Assembly (NCBI GenBank): GCA_023614405.1
Contig: CM042692.1
Location: 119,095,503-119,159,502, forward strand
Direction of reading: 5' to 3'
Source of the DNA: Avena insularis
Lineage: Eukaryota; Streptophyta; Magnoliopsida; Poales; Poaceae
DNA length: 64,000 nucleotides
This document shows, piece after piece, positions 54,720-64,000 of this stretch. The position numbers and the translations under genes are program-made. The notes beneath the pieces are model-generated. The model was given only the letters and a program-made list of their open reading frames with translations. It was not told the DNA's origin and made no database searches. How positions within the stretch are numbered: position 1 is the first letter of the stretch; each line of letters starts with the position of its first letter.

Positions 54720-57700
54720 GTCCATGTCAACACCCGGATTTTTAATACCAGATGCCCATTATGCCATACCTTGCAATCCCAGGATTACCATTTTTGCGAG
54801 ACATAACGGATTGGATATCACAGTACATCATCCATTACAAACCATACATAAGGTCTTACACAAATAAGGATCTCATGATCCAGTCTGAATACAACAAGTA
54901 GCGGAAATAAAAGATAAGCATAGCGGTGGGGTCCATCTTTAGGGGCACAGACAATGCTGACGAAGGCAGATAGTCCTAATTATCATAGCCGTCCTGTTGG
55001 CCATCATCTTGATAGTCTCCTTCATAGTCTGGCCATGAGAATAGCTAGGGACAAAACCATGAGTACTCTTTAAGTACTCGCAAACTACCACTAACAAGTA
55101 ATATAGTTTTAGGTTAAGTGCTAGACTCTATGTTTAACTATAAGGTTAAGTTTGAAACCTAAGCTGAGTTCTGAAGCAAAGAAAGATAAAATAAAGTTCT
55201 AGAATCACTTAAGTTGGGAAGCTAGTATCATAAACACAACCCTGTTGTGGTCAAGTCAAGATTCATCATTCACTTCAAGTTATTTGGAAAACATCTAACA
55301 ACGAAATAGTATAGCCATTCCAACTGTCCTTAACCGCGGACGTGGCTATTCGAATAGTTTGACACTCTGCAGAGGTGGTACACTTTCACCATAAGATTCA
55401 ATACATCTGTCAGGGATAACCCTGAATCATCATACTTAGTATGCAGATAATCAAACATAACCTTTCCTTTACACACCCTAGTATAAGCACCTCTCCTATG
55501 AGCATGGCCTCCCAACCATGACATCAGTCATCTTGGGCACTACATAGGTGGACAACATTGAGAGGTGGCCTTAGCTCAAACTTCTCCCGCGAGGGAACTA
55601 ATACTAATGTATATAAATTTCCAGCTAAGCCTTACCCAATTCAGGTAGTGTGGTTGTACGGTAAATTTGGAATGGTATCGCATCCAAATCCAACCATCAG
55701 TTTTATAAAAGGGCTAAGACTCATGCCTCAACATTTTCATCATCATAGACCATTTGTGTTTCTCAACACATGTCAAAACATCTCAATAGAATGACTCATC
55801 ATTCCAAGGTTTTCACAATTCATTTTCACCAAGTGTTCCCATCTAAAGTGACTCAAGTTTGATCTACTCTAAACTACTAAGTTAAGAGTGTTCACTAAGG
55901 TGGAAACATGATGGGTTCAATCTCATGCCATAGAATGACATCTAAAGCTTAGCTAAATAGGTCAAGTTTTATACTTTTTATGCTCCTTCAAAACCAGTAA
56001 GGGACTTTGTGTAAACTAAAGGAATTAAAGCTGGTAAGGTAATACTTGGGGTAGTAATAGTCAAGGTGGTGTGACCAAAGCATGCCTAAGGCAACTTTGC
56101 TCATTCATCTCTCTCCATTCTAGCTTGCTAACAATAGCTTGCACTTTTAATGGTGGCTTGCAAGTACAACTTGCAAGGGTTAACTTGGATAGTGCTAGTT
56201 TTCCTTGGTTGGTTGCAGTGGTTGAAGTTTTCTTCTTCTTCTTGGTAGCACTCCTCCTCGTAAGCTTGGTCGGTACTATCTTCTATAAAGACATACGGAG
56301 TACACAATCACCAAACAATACTTAACTAATCTAATTAGCATTCTAAGACACACATTTGATGATCTATTATCATCACAAGCATCACAAGTTTAATTCACTA
56401 GTTTCTTCCTTTTTATTTTAGAAAAGTAATTTCTACTCATTGAAAAGTTAACTAAGATTTAATATTCACCACTTGAATTATGGGATCATGTTGACACATG
56501 TCATCACCACATATTCTAACATGTGGGAATGAGATTTAAAGGTTGGATCATAATTACTTTGGTTTAAGTTCATTATTTAATGATTTAAAGTGACTAAAAA
56601 TGCCTATATAGCATTATTTTGGAACTAGTCCAAAGTCACTGCATGTAAACCTTAATATTATTACATATTTAGATGGATATGATGAAATGTGATTTTTGAG
56701 AGTTGGAATCAACTCAAAACCTATCTCGGTTGATTTTATAAAAATATTGCAAGGTGCAAATGCTTCTGTTTTATTATTTATACTAGGAGAGATCTATAAC
56801 TCTAATTGAATTAAATCCAATGGTATTGGATAGATCATTTCAATACCTTTCAGGGAAAATTGGTTTCATGCAATTTGGATTTGTCAAACTCTCTGAATTG
56901 ATTTTCAAACTCAGAGCCAGAACTAAGTTTAAACTAAATAGGAAAAATCTAATTCAAACTAACTGGGTCGTGCGGGAAACTCTAACGGGCCGGCCCAGTG
57001 TCACTCATGGCTGGGCTCAACTCTGAGGGGTCCACGGTCGGTGGCTCATAACGCTGGCAATGCAGGCGATGTGGGCCGTTAGATTAGACTGAAGATCAAT
57101 GGTTGTGGCTTGTCGTTGACGACGGACCTGTCACCGGCGAGCTCGAACCCTAGTGGCTCGGTGGGGGTGCATAGGGGGCGTACCAGGGCTCCAGCAAGGT
57201 CGGCGAGGCGGGCAAACAGACTGGTGGTCGATGGCGAGCTCAGGGACGGTCGAGGCAGCTCCGGGGGTGGTCGCAATCAGCAGCGCCCCTTCCTCCTCTG
57301 CTGCGGGCTACTCCGGCCAAATTCCGGCGAGCAAGTGCTCGCGTTGCTCTAGCTAGAGGTGGGGAACGGTCAGTGAGGTGAGGGGAGTGAAGTGGTGTGC
57401 TTCAAACGGCTGGGGGTGCCCTCCTTTTATAGGCTCGATGGCGAGACCGAGAGGGATGGGCAGGCGATGGTGGCGACATGGCTACGGGCGGCTAGCGGCA
57501 TGGCTAAGGGTGGCGATCGACAGGCGGTCTCCTGGCGGTGCTCTAGGAACTCAATGCGGGCATAGGGGTGGTGGTATGCGGTCGGGGGCAGTTGGCTCTC
57601 TGAGCGGCAGAAGCGGCAATGTCCACGGCGAGCGGTGGCTGTGGTGTGTTGGGCGGCGAACGGGCGTGTCCGTCGTGTACCCTGGGTCATGGCGGAGCGG

Positions 57701-58695
57701 TGGGCACGGGCTACGGTCGAGCGGCTGCTTATGCACGCGTGCCGGGTGTGGTGCTCTGGCTCGTGCTCGGCATGGCTCGGTGGCACTAGGCGTGGGCTCT
57801 CCTCGGTGGTCCACTGTTGCGCTTGGCTCGGGCAGGAGACACAGGGTGGCGGTGAGGTCCTGGCTACCTCCTAGACATGGCGAGAGAGAGGGAAGTGGTC
57901 CGCTAGGGCGAGTGCATGGTCGGTCGGCGAGGGGTGGCTCGGCATGGCATGCCTTTGCCAGTAGGAGGGTAGGGGATGGGTGCTAATGGCCTGGTTAGAC
58001 CCTGGGGGGACAGAGGGATTAAATGAAGATCAGTTGGGGACAAAACCTTGTTCAAAACATTGAGCTAGGATTAGGGTGTAATTCATGTCTGCCAAGTGTT
58101 TGATGAAATGGCCGCATGAAATAAACTTTTGAATTTTGAAAAGATTTTTGGTGGGTTTGCTAGGAATAAGCTTGAGACTCTGTGGTTGCTTGGGTTTTGA
58201 AAATTGAGCTTGTTTGAGTGGTTTTTGAAATAGTGAGATCTTCCCATATGAATTAGATTCAATTTTAAACTGTCATTTAAAATTAGCATTTGAAAGATTT
58301 TTGCAGATCACAAAGTGGGCCTTGGTACCTCATTATGTGTACTATCAAGGGGTGTAAAGATCCACACATGTTTCTGCTAAGTTTTGAATACTAGGAATAG
58401 CCAAAGTAGGCATGGTAGTTAATTTGGCCAAAATGACCATTCACTTCAATCATTCATTTTGAGTTGTTCTTCTTTAGGAAAAGTTTGGGAATGATGTAGA
58501 TGATGTTTATTTCACCTAAGAAACATTTTACAAGCAAAGAATCACAGAACCATGGCAATTCAAATCAATTCCTAATTTAAATGCACATACACATGAATGC
58601 TTTCATTTTTACTTTGGAAAAGTTTTTGTTAACCCTAATTTTGATGATTTGGATCTTGATAAGCTTGGATTAAACTTTTGGGATGTTACAATCCA
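54720..58695 (-). mobile_element. Minus-oriented solo LTR (54,725-58,690) of the 2.9-kb chromovirus family
   Basis: On the plus strand it begins TGTCAACACCCGGATTTTTAA and ends TTGGGATGTTACA, i.e. the reverse complement of the chromovirus LTR. Its length (3,966 bp) matches that LTR (3,969 bp). Flanks are GTCCA (54,720-54,724) and ATCCA (58,691-58,695), a 5-bp duplication with one G/A mismatch. The substitutions against the 5' and 3' LTRs at 2.9-16.5 kb are visibly more numerous than between those two, and the GC-rich block (57,000-57,980) is strongly diverged. It is an older insertion of the same family inside the large derivative. Confidence 0.85.
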
Positions 58696-58729
58696 TATAG
58701 TACACTACTAGGGAAAACACTATGCGAGG

Positions 58730-58965
58730 TGCACCAAAAATGCTATGTGAGGCGCATATCATCTACGCCTCTAGCGTTGCGCCTCCACTATTTTTATCCG
58801 AGGCGCATATGATATGCGCCTCCTATATCCTGGATATGCGAGGCGCATATTGATATGCGCCTCCTATATCCTGGATATGAGAGGCGCATATTGATATGCG
58901 CCTCCTATACTCTGAATATGCGCCTCCTATATTCTGCATATGCGAGGCACATATTTGTTCGAATG
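58730..58965. repeat. Left subterminal hairpin repeats of the CACTA element
   Basis: About five imperfect palindromes of the type GAGGCGCATAT(n)ATATGCGCCTC, separated by about 30 bp (for example around 58,733, 58,799, 58,839 and 58,881). Confidence 0.85.
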
Positions 58966-59100
58966 TGCCTTGTATATTATTTTTGAATTTCAAAAAAATG
59001 GATCTGGATCTAGCCAGAATTCATTGGAGCCCATCGGAGGTCGTGCCCATGGCCATAGCCTACCACCACAGGCATGTGCGAGAGGCCACGGCCATGGGGG

Positions 59101-59430
59101 TCGCTGGAGATGGTGGAGGAGGATGAGGCCACCGGAGGTCGTCGCCGGAGGTGGTCGTCAAAAGTGGAGGAGGAGGAGGAAGAGGTGGTCGGTGTGGTTG
59201 TGGAGGCCATGGCTAGAGTGGTCAACGGAGGAGGAGGATAGGGTTGTCGGAGGAGGAGAAGGTCACCGGAGGAAGATAAGGAGGATGCCACCCGAGGTGG
59301 AGGAGGAGGAGGAGAAGGGGAGAAAAGTGGAGAAGGAGGAGAAGGGGAGAAGAAGGAGAGGTGCAGGAGGTGGAGGAGAAGGAGGAGAAGGAGGAGAAGG
59401 AGGAGAAGGAGAAGGAGAAGGATAAGGAGG
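59101..59430 (+). repeat. GGA/GAA purine-rich tract
   Basis: Nearly pure purine triplet repeats (GGAGGAGGAGAAGG). The open frames here (Glu/Gly/Arg-rich on plus, Ser/Pro-rich on minus) follow from the repeat and are not called as genes. Confidence 0.8.
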
Positions 59431-59837
59431 AGAGGTGGTAGGTGGCTGTTTCGAATTTGAATCCGGCTTCACTTATGCGAGGCGCATATCATATGATATG
59501 CGCCTCGAATAGTTTTTTGTTCTTTTGCAAAACCAAAACTTCTGTCTGCCATAACTTTTTACTCTTTTAGAATTTGGGGCATCTATAAAATCTTCTTGGC
59601 CTTTAGGTGTTGAAAATCGAGTAGAAAATTTCAAGACGATCATTTTGATATATTAAACTTTTTTTCGACATCGTATGCAAAAGTTAGGGCCGTTTTACCA
59701 TTCGTTTTTTGCAAAATACATCGAAATTCATGTTTTTCAAGTTTGTCTACAACTATACCCTAAAATCTAACTACAACACAAAGGAATTTTTTTTGAAATT
59801 TTTATCATTTTTGTTTATTTTTTGCAAAACTTAAAAG

Positions 59838-59876
59838 GCGATCTCGGGGGGCGGGGGGGGGGGTGGGTGGGGGGGT
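59838..59876 (+). repeat. G-rich run
   Basis: A stretch dominated by runs of G (GGGGGGCGGGGGGGGGGGTG and more). It could form G-quadruplex structure; that is inference. It is also error-prone in assembly. Confidence 0.8.
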
Positions 59877-60365
59877 GTCAGGTTATAGGAGGCGCCTATT
59901 GCTCCATACGCTCCTCCTATACTCAAAACTATACGAGGCGCATATGGTCATATGCGCCTCGCCTATGCGGCCACCTACCTACACCCGGGCCCGCATGAGT
60001 TACTTGAGGCGGACTCCACTGCATGCGCCTCGCATATTATCAAGTATTGGAGGCACATATGACCATATGCGCCTCGCATATTCGACCACAGATCTCCTCC
60101 CGGGCCCACACAACTTATGTGAGACGCATTCTTCTCACATGCGCCTCACCTATCTCATATATAGGAGGCGCATATTATTTTAATGCGCATTGCATAATCT
60201 GGGGCTGCCAGATTTCGTCCGTACATGGATATTAGGAGGCGCATCCTAATAATATGCGCCTCGCCTATTTTGATACTAGAGGCACATGCCAAGGCAGTGC
60301 ACCTCGCCTATTTTATAGGAGGCGCATATGGTCTAAATGTGCCCCCTATAAGCATGTCTCCTATA
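59874..60365. repeat. Right subterminal hairpin repeats of the CACTA element
   Basis: About nine further imperfect palindromes (for example GAGGCGCATATGGTCATATGCGCCTC at about 59,935, and units near 60,050, 60,165, 60,237 and 60,320), spaced 60-90 bp. One more lies at about 59,477, inside the left half. Confidence 0.85.
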
Positions 60366-60387
60366 GCCTTTTCTCTAGTCGTGGTAG

Positions 60388-61948
60388 GTCGTGTTTGCTT
60401 GCCTAAGTCCATATTGTGTTGCTTGATGTGTGCTGTTTACGAAGAACATTGCGACCCCGTCGCTCTGCTCACCTTTTTTGAGTGTTCTAGTTTGTTTTGA
60501 CCTTAGTCAATTGTGACTCGAGGATCGATACCCCACCTAGTAACTCAGGAAACCCCCTTGTTAATTATCGCTAACAAGAACCCAGACTAACCTTAGGAGT
60601 ATATGATAGGAAAAGCATCGCAAGAACCCAAAGTTCGACATCGTCAAGTCAGAACAACTCAAAGACTCCCCCTCAGTAGGATGGCATGCCCCATTCAACT
60701 CACCTCTGAAGACTCGCTGACAACGCAACACTCCACTCTTCATCTACCAATTTTAGCAAGAGTCCCATTGAATCCGGAAGTCTACCACCGAAGGTCTTCA
60801 TGATTCGCAAGAAAAACAAGACTTACTAATAGATACAAGAAGTGAAGACCTGACTCCACTAATCTTTGGTGTATTAGAGCCTCCGTCAGCCCCTAAGAGA
60901 CTAACTATTTTAGTCGACCCTGCCCAAACCAACGGGAAATTCCTCACAAAATGGTCGGAGTACTCCAAAGCCCTGAAGACAAGGATGCATGAAGACACCG
61001 AGTCTGCAACGCCAATATTTCAAGTGAAGGTCACCACTCTGAAGCTGTATGCTTCCATCCTAACTAAAGACTAGCAAGAAGAGTCGTAAACCGCTAACTT
61101 GCCCTGAGATAACTTCTTTAGGCTTTGTTAGGAAACCCCCCACGACAAGGTTTACGCAATAGAACGTCACTCGAGGACCTCAACTCAAGACCCAAGGAGA
61201 TACAACCTTCTTTAGCATCACGCCAACACTTCAAGACGGAAGATCTGCACCCCTCTCGAAGAACCTCTAAATCGCTAACCCCATCAGCTCCATCCTGTTG
61301 GACGATTTGCGAATCCAACTGCCCCCATAGGCTTAGTACAAATAATCATAGTATATGCGCCTCGTAGGACCAGCTTGCATTTGTCATCAAAAGATTTCCA
61401 ACTCCGGAAGAAATGTTGGCGACCATCTTCAAAACATCAGCCTATGACTTCAAGAAGGAAGCACCACGTCAACTCGCTAATCTACCCTAGTTTAACCCTA
61501 AGGGGGAAAGACTACATCTTTCCCACAAAATAGAGTACCCATCTACCCGTAGCAACCTCAATAGTTTTGACCCTAAGTTGTTAACTAGGATACGATAAGC
61601 CTCTGAAGAAACACCATGGATCGTTATAGATGAGACATCAAGCCATAGTTTCTATCCTTAGAACAGTACTTCATGAAGTTCCAAGTTAGAGGTAGTTCGC
61701 CCAGATTAGTCCCTCTTGACATCAAGTCCGAAAGAAAAATAAGGTCATCGAACGCAATTAAGACTAGAACCTGCTCAACTCTCCATGCATCCAAGAAAAC
61801 TCAAGTTCAACTTCATCAACAAGGTAAACACGTTCAAAGGTGAAGTCCGCAAGTCAGTATGCTTGAGACCATAAAAATAACCCTGACTCTAAATCCCCTA
61901 ACCTTACTCTCCTAAATCTCGGGACGAGATTCTTTTAAGGGGGAAAGG
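60388..61948 (+). other. Interior of the large derivative, right part
   Basis: No gag or pol motif was found in any frame, and all frames are short. The sequence is Ser/Thr/Pro-coding-like but riddled with stops, perhaps a very decayed former coding region. It ends in CTCGGGACGAGATTCTTTTAA and the polypurine tract. Confidence 0.5.
61937..61948 (+). other. Polypurine tract of the large derivative
   Basis: AAGGGGGAAAGG directly precedes the right LTR. Confidence 0.8.
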
Positions 61949-64000
61949 TCTAGAAGATCCCAATTTCAGCAACCCTAATTAGTTATCCAGAATGCAAAAA
62001 TTAGGGGGAACAAAAACTTTTCTTGTTCAATTATGCAGTGTTTCCTTGTTCTTTGTTTGTGCTTATGCATATGACTGTGTACTAGATGACATACTCCTTA
62101 CCTCACCCTCAATTGACAAAAGCTATTTAACAAAAGTATCTTGGCTTATTTGTCATATTCTCAAATGTTCTGGCATTTCAAAAACCTGAGCCAAGATGCC
62201 TTTGCAACACTAACTATTTTAGTAGCTTCTATTGACCAAACTATGGAAAGCTATATATTACAATCTCCTTATGTTTTCAAGACATAACTTTCAACTACTC
62301 TTACCTCTAGGTTTTTCCAAAACCTTTTTATAAAGCTTTCGAATTCTACTCTTGGTAGAGATACCAAGGACTTCTACCTTATTCAAACTCCAACCTTCAA
62401 AAATATCCATACCTACCTCAAGCTAGGCTTGACGGTAAACTTAGTAATAGCTTGAATTGCTTGGAATATGAATTGCCTTGATCTGCTGACTGATGATTTG
62501 CCTTGATTTGCTGTCTGACTTGTTTGCTTAGGAAATAGTATGAGCTACTCTATGATCTCATCCCCTAGGACCAATATAAATTAAGATACCAAACCCTAAG
62601 CAAATTACCCAAGCTTGATCTAACCTTTGGTCACTAAAATGATTATCTAATCCCTTAACTAGATCAACCTACAGTTAATTCATTCTAAAAACTTCCAAGA
62701 CAATGAAGACCAATCCTAAGCAAGTATCATGTATACTCAATCTGAACTTCAACATCATCCATTTGATGATGATTTGGAACCTTGCAACCAATCAAAAACA
62801 TTAACATTTGTATTCTAGTCAAAAACCCTAAATCTGCCAAATATGACTGTCTGGAAAACTATTAACAATATCACATCTTAGAGACTCCCTCTTTCTCAAC
62901 CCTTGTGCACTTTTGGAAATGCACTTGAAACATATTGTATAACATCTTAAGGACTACCAAGGAATACTCTTTCCCTTGGAAAGATCATCCTCTAAACCAC
63001 TTGTTCTTGATGGTTTTGTAGGCAAGAAAATAATCTTTTCTGTAAATCTTGTCAACTAGCCTACTTCGGCAGAAGCTCACATCTTCATACTATTTTATTT
63101 GGACCAACTCTTTGAATGGGTGTGCTCTTCTAATGAAGGTTTATCCTTCCATACTTCACTGGTTTCAATTGGAGCTTTGTGCTTCTAAAACCCACATGGT
63201 TTTGGAAGCTATTTGATAATCTATTCTGGCACCCATATTTTATTCAAAGTTTGGCATCAATCCTTAGAGAGCTCAATCATGATCAACCTCAAACCTCTAT
63301 ACCATGGTGATCTACATAACTTGGTCTATCCATCCATATAGCCCATGACTCAAGGGGAGTTTTGAGCTCCAAGATCCAACAAGGTTTTGATGGTATAAAA
63401 TTAACATTGCCCTAGATCCTTCATTTCTTGTATTATTCCAAAATCAGGTTTGATCCTCAAAACCCAAGGTTGAAAATGATGGATTCACAGGGTGTACATC
63501 ATCTACCAAGGAGATATACGTTTATGCAATGTTTTCCATAATTATTTTTGGCCCAAAAGCTATCCAATTCTTTTATTTGACTATAACTTCAAAACTCCTA
63601 TAAAAGAAACTTTGTTTTTCTCCAAAACCCTTCTCCAACTTGTGGTACGTATGAGTCCTATAGATCATACCCTATCCTCCCACTTCAAAAATAATTATTT
63701 TTGAATAGTTTTAATAATTATTTTTCCCTATTTTCCTAAATGGCAAAAACGAGAGAATACATGTTTTAACTACTTTCTCTCAACAATAAATTCAGGGAAA
63801 ATTCTCCAATGTGGGAACTCATATGTGGGACAATCCCAAAACAAAAACTCACCTTGTCTAATTCAAAAATCCCAAATAGATTCAATTAAACCACTTTAGC
63901 ACTTTTTGGAAACTCGATACTAAATGGGGTTAGCCACCTCTGAAAAACCCCAAATAATTCTTGGAGAGGTATCTTAACCTCACCCATCTACCAGAAGCAT
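61949..64000 (+). repeat. Right (3') LTR of the large derivative, cut by the window end
   Basis: It starts TCTAGAAGATCCCAATTTCAG, where TGT would be expected, so the terminal dinucleotide is probably mutated. From about 62,035 it is collinear with 48,471-50,350 of the left LTR, with scattered substitutions and a few short insertions (for example about 40 bp near 62,835-62,875 not found on the left). The end lies outside the window. Confidence 0.8.

Larger units (their letters stand above)
58700..60387. mobile_element. Non-autonomous CACTA transposon (58,703-60,384), target duplication GTA
   Basis: The left end is CACTACTAGGGAAAACACTAT. The right end, reverse-complemented, is CACGACTAGAGAAAAGGCTAT. 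The 3-bp duplication GTA occurs at 58,700-58,702 and 60,385-60,387. These are the hallmarks of the CACTA (En/Spm) class. The 1,682-bp element has no transposase. Both subterminal regions are filled with inverted GGCGCATAT...ATATGCGCC units, which in this class bind transposase. The middle contains purine-rich GGA repeats (about 59,100-59,430) and a G-run (59,838-59,876). Confidence 0.9.
48471..64000 (+). mobile_element. Large non-autonomous gypsy derivative (LARD-like), right LTR runs off the window
   Basis: Left LTR sequence (48,471-54,249) reappears from 61,949 to the window end. Between them are an iMet-type primer site, about 2 kb of own interior without any recognisable gag or pol, two later insertions, and a polypurine tract. 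Long LTRs with a short non-coding interior are the mark of large retrotransposon derivatives that depend on proteins from related elements. The pre-tract motif CTCGGGACGAGATTCTTTTAAGGGGGAAAGG and the primer site closely match those of the chromovirus at 2.9 kb, suggesting a chromovirus relative as helper. Confidence 0.8.

Noticed and set aside
57378..57986. 202-codon plus-strand frame
   Set aside because: Antisense to the GC-rich block of a minus-oriented solo LTR. It has no counterpart frame in the sister LTRs.
58940..59425. Glu/Gly-rich 161-codon frame in the CACTA element
   Set aside because: It is produced by the GGA/GAA purine tract. There are no transposase motifs.

Overview
This is nuclear DNA of a grass, probably a large-genome Pooideae/Triticeae species. 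The evidence is long Ty3/gypsy LTRs (about 3.3 to 5.8 kb), a Tat-type gypsy element carrying an antisense extra gene, a CACTA transposon starting CACTACTAGGGAAAA, and plant genes split by GT-AG introns. The species cannot be fixed from the sequence. No tRNA, rRNA, CRISPR or prokaryotic feature was seen.

Layout. 1-2.9 kb: two gene relics, an acidic-protein gene (-) and a coiled-coil gene (+). 2,939-16,536: a complete 13.6 kb Tekay-like chromovirus with 3.9 kb LTRs and target duplication CCATA. It sits in what reads as an intron, about 20 bp before a splice acceptor. 16.5-20.1 kb: a coiled-coil exon (+), a GRF zinc-finger gene (-), a 125-bp tandem repeat, and a gene with a duplicated PB1/ubiquitin-like domain (-). 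20.3-30.27 kb: a decayed Tat-lineage gypsy element on the minus strand. It has a 5' LTR, gag, protease, RT, two RNase H domains, integrase and an intron-containing antisense ORF, but no recognisable 3' LTR. 30.3-42.6 kb: old repeat territory made of two families, A (about 385 bp, eight tandem copies at 38.1-41.1 kb) and B (about 515 bp). Embedded in it are an intact, very divergent histone H2A-like gene (33,969-34,517, -) and an acidic-protein gene relic. 42.9-43.9 kb: a dispersed repeat in three serial copies. 44.1-47.7 kb: a second GRF zinc-finger gene whose coding exon is split by a 3.3 kb solo LTR (target duplication GTCTC). 48.5-64.0 kb: a large non-autonomous gypsy derivative with a 5.8 kb left LTR and a right LTR that runs off the window. 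Its short non-coding interior has received a minus-oriented solo LTR of the 2.9-kb element's family and, 12 bp further on, a non-autonomous CACTA element packed with GGCGCATAT/ATATGCGCC hairpins.

How it fits together. Almost every coding unit is broken. Gene relics and transposons alike carry in-frame TAG/TGA/TAA codons one transition away from CAG, CGA, CAA or TGG, plus one-base indels in homopolymers, as expected in methylated, transposon-rich DNA. The clear exception is the H2A-like reading frame, which stays open for 182 codons with high GC. Its acidic-patch pair E91/E92 is replaced by K/G. It is the best candidate for something functional and undescribed.

Exon boundaries, repaired frames and family names come from reading the sequence and general family knowledge. 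No database search was possible.
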